Origin: QHXM01 sp963697975 | Lineage (GTDB): Bacteria; Acidobacteriota; Blastocatellia; Pyrinomonadales; Pyrinomonadaceae | Direction: 5' to 3' | DNA length: 64,000 bases | NCBI GenBank assembly: GCA_963697975.1 | Contig: OY969111.1 | Coordinates: forward strand, 1 to 64,000 | Shown here: positions 35,067-44,013 of the stretch, piece by piece | Numbering within the stretch: position 1 is the stretch's first letter | Layout of the letters: each line of letters begins with the position of its first letter | Made by a program: the position numbers and the translations under genes | The notes under the pieces: generated by a model | The model's input: the letters and a program-made list of their open reading frames with translations, nothing else | Databases searched by the model: none | What the model was told of the DNA's origin: nothing

Positions 35067-35963
35067 TCAAAAAGTGAAGCCAGACCATTTATCCAGATCT
35101 ATTTGCTTCGCGCTCCTGACAATTTGAAGAATATTATAATACAGCTCCTCACAAGCCACTTGGAAGTTCTTTCCTTTCGCCATTATCGCAATACGGTTCT
35201 TCTCCGTAATGCTTGGCAGTGGAGTCTCATCAAGGACAAAATAAATTATGCGTTGCGGAGGGCGACCTTCTTTTTTTGCCTCCATTTCTAAGTCACCTGC
35301 TAGCTCTTGTTCGAATTGAATCCAAGGCTTGTCCTTAGATTGCTCTGAATAAAAGATCACAACAGCATCGCACTCCTGCATAACCCGAAGGATCTCGTCC
35401 CGGATTCGTGATCCTGCGAAAAAGTCTCTCTTATCTATTCGTGTCCTTAAACCCTTCAAGCGTAGCCACTGATCTATGGCTAAAACCGCTTCCTCATTTG
35501 CCCACGCATAACTCAAGAATACAATTTTGGTGTTAGATAATTGTGTGCTCTCTGTATTAGCAATCGAAACAAAAACAGCCCCATGGTCAACGGGTGAAAA
35601 ATGAGGCGGGAAAACGGTAAAAATGTCGAACAGAGACCTTGCTAGATTAACACTGGTACGATGCACCTCTTTAAACTCGCCATTTACAAAGCCATAGGCA
35701 TTTGGCTTTATTGCTCCCCAGGCGTTAGGCATAGTATTAGGTGGGACATATTCGTATCTTAGATTTTCGCGCTTAGACAGGCTAGCGCCACAGAGATTAG
35801 CGCTCGTCAGATCAAACTGGGTCTCATATCCAATTACCAATTTTATGTCGGACAAATCAGTGTTGGAGAAGTCAGGCTTCCAATCGGGATTCTTTTTACG
35901 GTAATCATTCCATTCTCGATGTCGTCCTCTGCGTAGCAAAATCATAGCTTCGTCTTTCGTCAT
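35067..35963 (-). CDS. TIR-domain protein with pentapeptide-like N-terminal region
   Basis: The C-terminal half is a TIR domain (residues about 146-290): KIVFLSYAWANEEAV, then FFAGSRIRDEILRVMQECDAVVIFYSEQS, and WIQFEQEL in which Glu218 is at the position of the catalytic glutamate of NAD-consuming TIRs. The N-terminal region (about 28-65) has A/D-x-L-x-x pentapeptide-like units (DFSNTDLSDIKL, DLTSANLCGASLSK). Base composition is visibly AT-richer than mutS and the genes downstream, suggesting transfer. It is a single gene with a GAGG ribosome site and no adjacent sensor gene, so defence by NAD depletion is possible but unproven. Confidence 0.88.
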   Translation of the reverse strand: MTKDEAMILLRRGRHREWNDYRKKNPDWKPDFSNTDLSDIKLVIGYETQFDLTSANLCGASLSKRENLRYEYVPPNTMPNAWGAIKPNAYGFVNGEFKEVHRTSVNLARSLFDIFTVFPPHFSPVDHGAVFVSIANTESTQLSNTKIVFLSYAWANEEAVLAIDQWLRLKGLRTRIDKRDFFAGSRIRDEILRVMQECDAVVIFYSEQSKDKPWIQFEQELAGDLEMEAKKEGRPPQRIIYFVLDETPLPSITEKNRIAIMAKGKNFQVACEELYYNILQIVRSAKQIDLDKWSGFTF

Positions 35964-36300
35964 TTCAAGACCTCTTAGAAGAGTGTGTCCTATGATTAAT
36001 GATTATAACAAAGTCGTTATGCCATAGTAGTAGGGCAAAGTCTAGCGACTGATTAAGCTGCATGATGCAGCCTAATCACTCTTTCAGACCTCACGGAGGC
36101 TTCCTCAGGCCCAAGCCTAAACTGCTGGATGAAGTACGCAATGTCACAAGGAAAAATAAGGTCGCTGCCTCGACGCAGAAACTTGCTTTCAATGCGTTCC
36201 GCTTGCCTTGCGCTCCCACCTGCGTGTAGGCTTCGGCTTTGAATTTTTTAATAGGCTGCTGCTCGTGTTATTCTTTAGACCTCTCAAGAATTGAACAACT
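35964..36300. other. 337-base intergenic gap before mutS with a 15-bp palindrome
   Basis: This gap is shared by the divergent TIR gene and mutS. It contains the perfect palindrome GCTGCATGATGCAGC at about 36057-36071, nested in GATTA/TAATC. No coding sequence, tRNA or convincing promoter is visible. Confidence 0.6.
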
Positions 36301-39099
36301 ATGACTACACTGACGCCGATGCTGCGGCAGTATCAGGAACTGAAGCAACAGCATCCCGGCACACTGCTATTTTTTCGGCTGGGCGATTTCTACGAACTCT
36401 TTTTCGATGACGCCGTGACGGGCGCGCGCGAGCTTGAGATTACGCTGACGGCCCGGCAAAAGGAGCGAGGCGATCCCATCCCCATGTGCGGCGTCCCGCA
36501 TCATGCGGTTTCAAATCACATCGCCAGACTCGTGCGTAAAGGCTATCGCGTCGCCATCTGCGAACAGACGGAAGAGGCGTCGCAGACCAAGAAACTCGTG
36601 CGCCGCGAAGTGGTGCGGGTTATCACGCCGGGCACGGCCATTGACCCGCAGCTTGTCGAAGCGCGCGAGACAATTTTTCTGGCTTCCGTCTGCGGCACGG
36701 GCGAACGGATGGCGGCGGCGTTTCTGGATTTATCAACCGGGGAATTTCGCGCGACCGAAGCGAGCGGGCGCGACGCCTGGACGCGCATCCGCGCCGACAT
36801 TGAATCCTACGCCCCGCGCGAAATCCTCTTCCCTGCTTCGCTCAGTCCTCTTATCAAAAGCACGCGCGACGGAGCATCGCATACCGCGCCTCTTCCATTG
36901 CGGCAAACAGAAAACACTGGCTCAACTTCGTCTGATTCGGATGAAACAGAAGCTCCGATTAACTCTTCATCGGATAGAGACGGGGCATTTGCGGGCGCGA
37001 CCTTGACGCCGACTGATGAATGGCAGTGGCAGGGAGACACCTGCGCCGCCGAGCTTTGCGAACAGTTTGGCGTGCGGTCGCTCGAAGGCTACGGGCTTGA
37101 GGGAAAGCCGGAGGCCGTGCGCGCCGCCGGAGCGTGCCTGCGCTACGCTCAGGAGACGCAACGCGCTGCCGCCGCGCATATCACTGACATTCATTACTTC
37201 GAGCCGCAGGATCATCTCATCCTTGATCAGGTCACAGTCCGCAATCTGGAATTAACGGAAACGCAGGGCGGCGGAAATCGCACGCACCCGCTCATCAAGG
37301 TGATTGACGAAACGGTCAGCGGCATGGGCGCGCGACTCCTGCGCGCCTGGCTGCTGCGTCCGTCAGTCCGCCGGGGTGAGATTGAAGCCAGGCATGGCGG
37401 CGTCGAAGAGCTTTACAACTCGCAAATCAAGCGAGACCGTTTGCGCGCTCTGCTCAAAGAGGTTGCCGATCTGGAACGCCTGACGGGTCGCCTCAACATG
37501 AATTCCGCATCGCCCCGCGACCTCAATGCGCTCGAACGCTCTCTTAATCAAGTTCCCTTGATTCGCCAGGCGTTATCGGACTCCCAATCATCGCTCCTCC
37601 AAATTCTCAACGAGAATATGGACGAAATGCAGGAGACGCGCGCGCTCATCGCGGAAGCAATCGCGGACGACCCGCCAGCGAAACTCAGCGACGGCGGCGC
37701 GATTCGCGATGGCTATTCGAGCGAACTGGACGAACTACGCAGCATCAGTCGCAATGCCAAGCAAACAATCGCCGCGCTCGAATCGCGTGAGCGCGCACGT
37801 TCCGCTATTGCAACACTGAGGATTCGTTATAACAACGTCTTCGGTTATTACATCGAAGTCTCGAAGGCCAACGCCGCGCGTGTGCCCGCCGATTACGAAC
37901 GACGACAGACGCTCGCCAATGCCGAAAGGTACACCACCCCTGAGTTGAAATCATGGGAAGCCAAGGTACTTGGCGCGGAAAGTAGCATCGCTCCGCTTGA
38001 GGCTGAAATCTTCAGCCAGCTCTGTTCTAAAATCGCCGCCGAAACAAAACGCATTCAGGCGACAGCCCGCGCCCTTGCCGCGCTCGACGCTCTCGCCGCC
38101 CTCGCAGAAACTGCCCGCCGCCGTCGTTACGTGCGACCCATCATGCACGACGGCGACGAGATAGAGATTGTGCAGGGTCGTCACCCGGTGATCGAGGCCG
38201 TCAGTCAAGGCCCGTTCATCCCGAACGATCTGTACATGAATAACTCTTCCGACCGGCTGCTGATCATCACCGGCCCGAACATGGGAGGAAAGTCCACCGT
38301 TCTGCGTCAGACCGCGCTCATTCATCTGCTCGCGCAAATGGGTTCGTTCGTGCCCGCCGAGAGAGCGCGGCTGCCTCTGCTTGACCGCATCTGGACGCGC
38401 GTCGGCGCATCCGACGATCTTGCGCGCGGGCGCTCGACCTTCATGGTCGAGATGACGGAGACGGCGGCCATCCTGCATAACGCCAGCCCGCGCTCGCTTG
38501 TCCTGCTGGATGAAATCGGGCGCGGCACGGCAACCTTCGACGGGTTATCAATCGCATGGTCTGTCGCCGAATATCTGCACGATTCGGCGGAGCACGCCGC
38601 CAAGACGCTCTTTGCGACCCACTATCACGAGTTGACGGAGCTTGCCGAACGTCTGCCCGGAGCGCGTAATTACCAGATTACTGCGGCTGAACGTGATGGT
38701 GAGGTCGTCTTTCTGCACCGTCTGGAGAAGGGTCGCGCCTCCAAGTCTTATGGCATCGAGGTAGCGCGCCTCGCGGGTCTGCCGCCTGACGTACTGACGC
38801 GCGCACGCGATGTGCTGGCAAGGCTTGAGCGCTACGAGTTGGATGTCTTCTCCGACGAAGAGAAACAGGGAGGAGCGGCTGCCGAAGGGTCGAATGATTG
38901 GGAGACATGGGCGCAGGGCGAGGCAGGATTGAAAAGCGCCGCCCGCCGCGCACGCCAGCAACGCATCGCGATGCAGGCCACGCTCTTTGATACCGCCAAC
39001 CAGAGCATCCTTGACGAGGTACGCAGCGTTGATGTAGAAACGCTGAAGCCGGAAGACGCGCTTAATATTCTACAGGACATACGCAAACGAATAGTCTGA
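36301..39099 (+). CDS. mutS: DNA mismatch repair protein MutS
   Basis: MutS recognises mismatches and small loops. The mismatch-binding motif is present (FFRLGDFYELFFDDA, Phe-x-Glu near residue 30), as are the clamp and lever core, the ATPase with GPNMGGKSTVLRQ (about residues 660-672), DEIGRGTATFDGLSIAW and the Cys-free ATHYHELTELA block. The protein is 932 residues. The extra length partly reflects a Ser/Thr/Glu-rich insertion in the connector domain (about 185-240, including TENTGSTSSDSDETEAP). The C-terminal tail carries a helical clamp-like end. It is followed by a heptamer inverted repeat. Confidence 0.97.
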   Translation: MTTLTPMLRQYQELKQQHPGTLLFFRLGDFYELFFDDAVTGARELEITLTARQKERGDPIPMCGVPHHAVSNHIARLVRKGYRVAICEQTEEASQTKKLVRREVVRVITPGTAIDPQLVEARETIFLASVCGTGERMAAAFLDLSTGEFRATEASGRDAWTRIRADIESYAPREILFPASLSPLIKSTRDGASHTAPLPLRQTENTGSTSSDSDETEAPINSSSDRDGAFAGATLTPTDEWQWQGDTCAAELCEQFGVRSLEGYGLEGKPEAVRAAGACLRYAQETQRAAAAHITDIHYFEPQDHLILDQVTVRNLELTETQGGGNRTHPLIKVIDETVSGMGARLLRAWLLRPSVRRGEIEARHGGVEELYNSQIKRDRLRALLKEVADLERLTGRLNMNSASPRDLNALERSLNQVPLIRQALSDSQSSLLQILNENMDEMQETRALIAEAIADDPPAKLSDGGAIRDGYSSELDELRSISRNAKQTIAALESRERARSAIATLRIRYNNVFGYYIEVSKANAARVPADYERRQTLANAERYTTPELKSWEAKVLGAESSIAPLEAEIFSQLCSKIAAETKRIQATARALAALDALAALAETARRRRYVRPIMHDGDEIEIVQGRHPVIEAVSQGPFIPNDLYMNNSSDRLLIITGPNMGGKSTVLRQTALIHLLAQMGSFVPAERARLPLLDRIWTRVGASDDLARGRSTFMVEMTETAAILHNASPRSLVLLDEIGRGTATFDGLSIAWSVAEYLHDSAEHAAKTLFATHYHELTELAERLPGARNYQITAAERDGEVVFLHRLEKGRASKSYGIEVARLAGLPPDVLTRARDVLARLERYELDVFSDEEKQGGAAAEGSNDWETWAQGEAGLKSAARRARQQRIAMQATLFDTANQSILDEVRSVDVETLKPEDALNILQDIRKRIV

Positions 39100-39107
39100 G
39101 CAAATCG

Positions 39108-39185
39108 GACGATGGGCGATAGAGCATAGACGAGAGGCACTCAAGCGCATGCCTTTCTATCGTTCATCGTCCATTGTTTATCGTC
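39108..39185. repeat. inverted repeat built of 7-bp tandem units (GACGATR type)
   Basis: Left arm: four 7-bp units at 39108-39135 (GACGATG, GGCGATA, GAGCATA, GACGAGA). Right arm: four units at 39158-39185, which on the minus strand read GACGATA, AACAATG, GACGATG, AACGATA. It lies just after mutS and reaches the 5' end of the GH3 gene, where it supplies a spurious in-frame extension. Confidence 0.75.
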
Positions 39186-39193
39186 TAACTTTC

Positions 39194-40333
39194 ATGCTTG
39201 ATTCTTTAACTTCTCTTCCCCTCGAACAACAGATCGGACAACTTTTCTTCATCGGGCTGCCGGGCACGGAGTTTGACGAAGAGACGCGCTCGCTCCTCAA
39301 TCACATTCACCCCGGCGGCGTGATTGTCTTCGGGCGAAACGTGGCTACGGCTGAGCAGTTGCGCTCCCTTCTCGACGGTGTGCGCGAGTTGCTGCCCGTT
39401 GAGCCGCTTCGCGGCATAGATCAGGAAGGCGGCCTTGTTGATCGCCTGCGTCGCATCTGCACGCCCATGCCTTCTGCGCGCACCATTCGGCAGCACGGCG
39501 ACCTCGCAGGCGCGCGCTCTCTCGGTCGCATCACGGGCGAGGTGCTGCGAATGCTCGGCATCAACATGAATTTCGCGCCCGTCATGTCCATCATGACGGA
39601 CGAGCGCGATCTGCTCTCCAATGGTCTTTACTCGCGCTCGTTCGGGCGCTCTCCCGGCGAAGTCCTCGGCTACACGACCGTTTACATGCGCGGTCTGCAA
39701 GCAACCGGCTGCCTCGGCTGCCTCAAGCATTTTCCGGGCATCGGCGCGGGCGAGGTCGATACGCATGACGAGATGGCCGTCGTTCATCTCTCGCACGACG
39801 ACCTTATCGCGCAGGACCTGGCACCCTACATAGAGCTTTTCCAGCGCAAAGACGACCGCGTGCGCGCCGTGATGGTGAGTCACGGAGGCTTTCCGAATGT
39901 TGACATTCGGAAAGGTGTTGCCGGAGGCCGACTCGAACCGGCCTCACTCAGTCACGCCATCACCACCAGGCTGCTCAGACAGGAACTCGGCTACAAGCAT
40001 CTGGTCGTGACGGACGATCTTGAGATGGGCGCGATTTCCAAGCACTACGAAATAGAGAAAGCAGTGCAGCTTGCGTTCAAGGCCGGGCAGGATATGTTCC
40101 TGATCTGCTCGCATTCGGACATAGCTCTTCGCGGCTATAACGGATTGTTGCAGGCCGCGCGTGACGGCCTCGTTAAGCAGGAGCGCATCAATGCTTCTTT
40201 GAAGCGCATCGCTGCATTCAAGGCTCTCATGCAGCCGCCGCTCCCCTTTGACACAGCGCGCTTTCAACAACTATCGGATGAGATCGCAGCGTTGAACGCC
40301 ACGCTCAATTACACTTACGGAGGAACTCTCTGA
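39194..40333 (+). CDS. nagZ: glycoside hydrolase family 3, beta-N-acetylhexosaminidase (NagZ-like)
   Basis: GH3 enzyme likely to remove N-acetylglucosamine from muropeptides during cell-wall recycling. The start MLDSLTSLPLEQQIGQLFF is preferred because the 15 residues before it come from a repeat. Key motifs are GIDQEGGLVDRL, the acid/base His loop KHFPGIGAGEVDTHDEM (Asp-x-His), and the nucleophile Asp in VTDDLEMGAIS (about residue 277). The 379-residue single-domain form fits NagZ. Its TGA shares one base with the ATG of the following peptide-binding lipoprotein gene, so the two are coupled. Confidence 0.9.
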   Translation: MLDSLTSLPLEQQIGQLFFIGLPGTEFDEETRSLLNHIHPGGVIVFGRNVATAEQLRSLLDGVRELLPVEPLRGIDQEGGLVDRLRRICTPMPSARTIRQHGDLAGARSLGRITGEVLRMLGINMNFAPVMSIMTDERDLLSNGLYSRSFGRSPGEVLGYTTVYMRGLQATGCLGCLKHFPGIGAGEVDTHDEMAVVHLSHDDLIAQDLAPYIELFQRKDDRVRAVMVSHGGFPNVDIRKGVAGGRLEPASLSHAITTRLLRQELGYKHLVVTDDLEMGAISKHYEIEKAVQLAFKAGQDMFLICSHSDIALRGYNGLLQAARDGLVKQERINASLKRIAAFKALMQPPLPFDTARFQQLSDEIAALNATLNYTYGGTL

Positions 40334-41916
40334 TGCGCGCTCAAACACGTGTCACAACACTTCTCATCCTGATTATTGCGGCGCTGCTTTTGCCGGGCTG
40401 CCGCAATCGCAGCGAGACTTTTGTGATTGCGCTCTCGGATAAGATTTCCACGCTCGATCCCATCGGCTCGCCGACGATTGACGTGGCGAGCGAGCGCATC
40501 CGCGTCCTGATTTTCAATTCGCTGGTGAAGAAGAATGAGAAGTTTGACTACGTTCCCGATCTGGCCTCGGACATCAAGCGCGCCGACGATGGCTTGAGCT
40601 ACACGTTCACGCTCCACGACGGAGTGACCTTCCATGATGGCAAGCCGCTGACCTCAGCCGACGTTAAATATACGATAGACGCCGTACTGGCTTCGGCCTC
40701 CGGCAAAGCCGCAAGTTTTTTTGAAGGCTCAGGCGAGAGCAAGAAGGGATTGGTGACTGCGGTTGAAGCCCCTGACCCGCGCACCGTTATTATCCGTCTC
40801 AGTAGACCCTGGCTCGGTCTTCTTTCAAACCTCGTTCCCATCGGCATCGTCCCGAAAGACAGCGCCGACTCGCAAAAGACGCATCCGCTCGGCTCCGGCC
40901 CTTTCAAGTTCGTCAGCTACGACACGGCGCAGCAGACGATTTCGATGGAAGCAAATCCTAACTACTGGGAAGGAGGGCCGACAATCAGTGCACTACGAGT
41001 GCGCGTCATCGAAGACGGGAATGCGTTGCAGGCTGAACTACGAAGCGGAAGCGTCACGATTGCGCCGCTGCCGACGAACCTGACGCCCGACGCCATCAAA
41101 TCGCTTGAGCAGGATTCCAAGCTACAGGTGATACCGTTTACCGGCGCAAACATCGTCTACTTAGGCTTCAACGTGCAGAACGCGCCGTTTGATAACGTCA
41201 AGGTTCGTCAAGCCATCGCTTACGCCATAGACCGCGAAACGATCATCCGCGATCTCCTGCTCGGACAAGCGAAAGTCGCTTACTCGATTTTGCCGGAAGA
41301 GTCATGGGCTTATGCTGCGGGAGAGAAATATGCGTTCGATCCGGCGCGAGCCAAACAGCTTCTGGACGAAGCCGGTTTTCGTGACCCCGACGGAGATGGC
41401 CCGCAGATGAGGTTTCAGAAACCGATCAAATTTGCAATCTCTTCGTCCAGCGTAGCCACGCGCCAGTACGTTGATGTCATCCGTGACTATTTGAAGAAGG
41501 TCGGCATTCCGGTTGAGATTGAGACGATGGAAACCAACACGCTGCTTGAGCGGTTGCGTCTGGGAGATTTTCAGATGACGACCTCGCGCTGGGTCGGCGG
41601 CAATCAAGATCCGATTTTCCTGAAAGACCTGTTCCATTCATCCGAGATTCCTTCGCAGCAACGCGCCAGCCGCAACCGCAGCCGCTACAAGAACCCTGAG
41701 CTTGATCGTATTCTGGACGAAGCCGTCAACACGGCTGAGCGCGAGAAGGCGCTCGGCCTGTATCGTCAGGCGCAGGAGATCGTCAGCCGCGACCTTCCGA
41801 TGCTTCCGCTCTGGTATCCCGCCAACATGGTCGTGGCGAATAAAACAGTCGGGAACATCAAAATTGACGGCAGCGGCGATTGGAGCTTTGTGCGAACTTT
41901 GACGGTGAACAAGTAG
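40333..41916 (+). CDS. ABC transporter substrate-binding lipoprotein (SBP_bac_5)
   Basis: A 527-residue periplasmic peptide-binding protein. The N terminus is a lipoprotein signal (residues about 8-23, lipobox LLPGC), and the body has the family 5 solute-binding fold: LDPIGSPTIDV, SYTFTLHDGVTFHDGKPLTSADVKYT, GSGPFKFVSYD, IVYLGFNVQNAPFDNVKVRQAIAYAIDRE. It probably binds oligopeptides. Coupling to the nagZ-like gene suggests uptake of cell-wall peptides, an inference from context. No permease or ATPase gene is adjacent, so the transporter is encoded elsewhere. Confidence 0.92.
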   Translation: MRAQTRVTTLLILIIAALLLPGCRNRSETFVIALSDKISTLDPIGSPTIDVASERIRVLIFNSLVKKNEKFDYVPDLASDIKRADDGLSYTFTLHDGVTFHDGKPLTSADVKYTIDAVLASASGKAASFFEGSGESKKGLVTAVEAPDPRTVIIRLSRPWLGLLSNLVPIGIVPKDSADSQKTHPLGSGPFKFVSYDTAQQTISMEANPNYWEGGPTISALRVRVIEDGNALQAELRSGSVTIAPLPTNLTPDAIKSLEQDSKLQVIPFTGANIVYLGFNVQNAPFDNVKVRQAIAYAIDRETIIRDLLLGQAKVAYSILPEESWAYAAGEKYAFDPARAKQLLDEAGFRDPDGDGPQMRFQKPIKFAISSSSVATRQYVDVIRDYLKKVGIPVEIETMETNTLLERLRLGDFQMTTSRWVGGNQDPIFLKDLFHSSEIPSQQRASRNRSRYKNPELDRILDEAVNTAEREKALGLYRQAQEIVSRDLPMLPLWYPANMVVANKTVGNIKIDGSGDWSFVRTLTVNK

Positions 41917-41955
41917 TATTGAAACTTGCAGACACAAAACTTTAGGGAGACCATT

Positions 41956-42372
41956 ATGACTGATTCAAACTCATTCTTCGCTTCGTGGTCGCCTCGCATC
42001 CTCAGCATCTTCAGAATCGTCTTTGGATTGCTCTTCATGCTGCACGGGACTCAGAAGCTACTCAACTATCCGCCCGGCCCGGCAGAGATGGGCTTCCCGT
42101 TTCCGCTTTTTACTATGCCCGGTATCGCCGGAGCTTTGGAACTGGTCGGAGGGCTGCTCATCCTGTTGGGACTCTTCACTCGCCCGGCAGCGTTCATCGC
42201 GTCAGGAGAGATGGCGGTCGCGTACTTTATGGGTCACTTTAAGCCAGACGCATTCTGGCCGCTGCAAAACGGCGGGGAGCTTGCCGTGCTCTACTGCTTC
42301 GCGTTTCTTTATCTGGCTGTGGCCGGTGGTGGACGTTGGAGCTTGGATTACCAGATGCGGCGGCGTAGCTGA
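41956..42372 (+). CDS. DoxX family membrane protein
   Basis: A 138-residue protein with four predicted membrane helices. It has the DoxX pattern GLLFMLHGTQKL (about residues 22-33), GIAGALELVGGLLILLGLFTRPAA and a conserved C-terminal helix. The start at 41956 has an AGGGAG ribosome site 6-7 bases upstream; an earlier in-frame TTG lacks one. The function of most DoxX proteins is unsettled; some associate with thiol or quinone chemistry. It follows the lipoprotein gene by 39 bases and may be co-transcribed. Confidence 0.88.
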   Translation: MTDSNSFFASWSPRILSIFRIVFGLLFMLHGTQKLLNYPPGPAEMGFPFPLFTMPGIAGALELVGGLLILLGLFTRPAAFIASGEMAVAYFMGHFKPDAFWPLQNGGELAVLYCFAFLYLAVAGGGRWSLDYQMRRRS

Positions 42373-42399
42373 TCTTCAACAGCAGGGCGGACGATTGAA

Positions 42400-43041
42400 T
42401 TAAATTTTCTCGCCCAACGCTCTTAGAGTGTCCTGCAACTCTGCGCGTGAGATTGCGCCTTCACGAATCAGGTGGATTTGCGGCCCGCTCAGGTCAAGCA
42501 CGGTAGACGGCTTGTCGCCGCGCGCAGCGCCGCCATCAACAATCAAGTCCAACCCTGCCGGGAAAGAGCTTGCGACTTCTTCTGCTATTCGCGCGGGCGG
42601 CTCACCCGCGAGATTTGCGCTCGTTGCCGTCAGCGCGCCGCCGCAGGCGCGTATGAATGAGCGCACCGTTTCGTCATCCGGCAATCTCAATCCCACGGTC
42701 CCACTGCCCGCAGTCAAATCAATTGGCACTTCCGGCTTTGCTTCGACAACAATCGTCAACGCTCCCGGCCAGTGCCGAGTTGAGACTATATTGAAGCGCG
42801 GTGATCTGTTGATGAAACGCTCGGCTTCGTCCGCATCGCTGATGACGAGCAGAATGGGCTTGCCGCCGTCCCTGCCTTTCAAATTATTCACACGGCTGAG
42901 CGCCTCTCGATTGAAAGGGTCTGCGCCGAGACCATAGAACGTGTCCGTGCGAAAAGCTACGACACCGCCTGCGGTTATGACCTGCGCCGCCCGCGCGCGC
43001 GTCTCCTCGTTGTCTTGAACCGGAATCAAACTCACTCGCAA
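42400..43041 (-). CDS. tsaC: L-threonylcarbamoyladenylate synthase (Sua5/YrdC family)
   Basis: Makes threonylcarbamoyl-AMP for t6A tRNA modification, the substrate used by TsaD-TsaB (tsaB is at 17064-17819). YrdC motifs are visible: GGVVAFRTDTFYGLGADPFN (about residues 24-43), LKGRDGGKPILLVI, HWPGALTIVVEA and SANLAGEPPA. At 213 residues it is the short form without the Sua5 C-terminal domain. The open frame begins with TTG and no clear ribosome site is visible, so the start is uncertain within a few codons. Confidence 0.9.
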   Translation of the reverse strand: MRVSLIPVQDNEETRARAAQVITAGGVVAFRTDTFYGLGADPFNREALSRVNNLKGRDGGKPILLVISDADEAERFINRSPRFNIVSTRHWPGALTIVVEAKPEVPIDLTAGSGTVGLRLPDDETVRSFIRACGGALTATSANLAGEPPARIAEEVASSFPAGLDLIVDGGAARGDKPSTVLDLSGPQIHLIREGAISRAELQDTLRALGEKI

Positions 43042-43077
43042 TTAACTCAACGAAAACCCGCCGCAGAGCGGCGAAGT

Positions 43078-43226
43078 GAATTTAGCCCGACCTTTCAAGG
43101 TCGGGAAAGTTGCCGCACCATCATCATACGTCGCGTCAGCGACGATTGAGAACTTCAACCGTCGCTGACGCAACGTCTGCAAATTATGTTGCCTCTTTCC
43201 CGGCCTTGAAAGGTCGGGCTAAATTC
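43078..43226. repeat. 149-bp nested inverted-repeat element
   Basis: Outer arms of 32 bases (43078-43109 and 43195-43226) match as reverse complements with one mismatch, and each itself contains the small palindrome CGACCTTTCAAGGTCG or a variant. An inner 12-bp inverted repeat GCGTCAGCGACG/CGTCGCTGACGC lies at 43133-43144 and 43160-43171. The element fills the gap between tsaC and the O-methyltransferase gene. The outer motif resembles the GACCCT palindromes at 29.4 kb. Confidence 0.85.
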
Positions 43227-43259
43227 AGCCTGCCGCTACGCGGCTATTATGCGCGCTCT

Positions 43260-43916
43260 TCATTTAATCTTGACTCCGTAGCCAATGCCATCCCCGAACG
43301 ACAGAATCTCTGCGCGCAGTTGCGGGTGATTCACTAGATGCTTATTAAACTTGCGCAGCGCCTCTGTTGACGCCTTCTGGTCTGGAGAGCGAATCTCTCC
43401 CGCGACCTGTCCGCCCCACAGAACATTATCGGCAATCACCGCTCCCCCGACACGCAGCAGCGGCAAGCTCTGGTCAAGATAATCCGAATACTCTTCCTTC
43501 AACGCATCCAGATAAATCAAATCGAACGTCTCTTCGAGGCGCGGGATGACTTCGAGAGCCTTGCCCTTCTCAATGCGAACGCGCTCACGAACTCCGGCGC
43601 GCGTCAGATAGTCTTCGGCGCGACGAATCATTTCATCATTCGGCTCAATGGTGACGATCAACCCTTCATCACCAATCGCCTGCGCCAGGTGAACGACCGC
43701 ATAACCGATGGCCATGCCGATTTCCAGAACGCGCCGGGCATTCATCGCGCGCGCAGTAATCTCCAGAAAGAGCGCCACCTCGCGGTCTGCAATCGGCACA
43801 CGGTTTTTCTCTGCGTCCGCCTCCATCTCCGCAATAATTCCGGTGCTGGCTGGCAAAAGACGGTCGAGATACTCCGCCTGCTCACGACGAATGATGGCGT
43901 CAAGGCGTGCTTTCAT
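43260..43916 (-). CDS. class I SAM-dependent O-methyltransferase
   Basis: A 218-residue member of the catechol/caffeoyl-CoA O-methyltransferase family. The SAM site is ARRVLEIGMAIGYAVVHLAQAIG (about residues 55-77), followed by the acidic EPNDE, FDLIYLDALKEEY with metal-binding Asp, and GGAVIADNVLWGG. The start at 43916 has an AGGGAAG ribosome site 8 bases upstream; a longer in-frame start does not match the family. The substrate is unknown. Confidence 0.9.
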   Translation of the reverse strand: MKARLDAIIRREQAEYLDRLLPASTGIIAEMEADAEKNRVPIADREVALFLEITARAMNARRVLEIGMAIGYAVVHLAQAIGDEGLIVTIEPNDEMIRRAEDYLTRAGVRERVRIEKGKALEVIPRLEETFDLIYLDALKEEYSDYLDQSLPLLRVGGAVIADNVLWGGQVAGEIRSPDQKASTEALRKFNKHLVNHPQLRAEILSFGDGIGYGVKIK

Positions 43917-44013
43917 AATGATACTTCCCTGGGTTTTGCTTGATTTGGACGAACTGGCAGAAAGTCTACTCGGAAGAGATAAACCATGCAATCCGAGGCG
44001 GCATAGTTATCTT

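Noticed and set aside
34944..36052. CTARCGACTGA direct repeats on both sides of the TIR gene as insertion boundaries
   Set aside because: The shared stretch is about 11 bases with one mismatch and no integrase or transposase is present, so it is not enough to claim a mobile element.
39206..39883. 225-codon open frame antisense to the GH3 gene
   Set aside because: It is a mirror of a GC-rich gene with clear GH3 motifs on the plus strand and shows no domain of its own.
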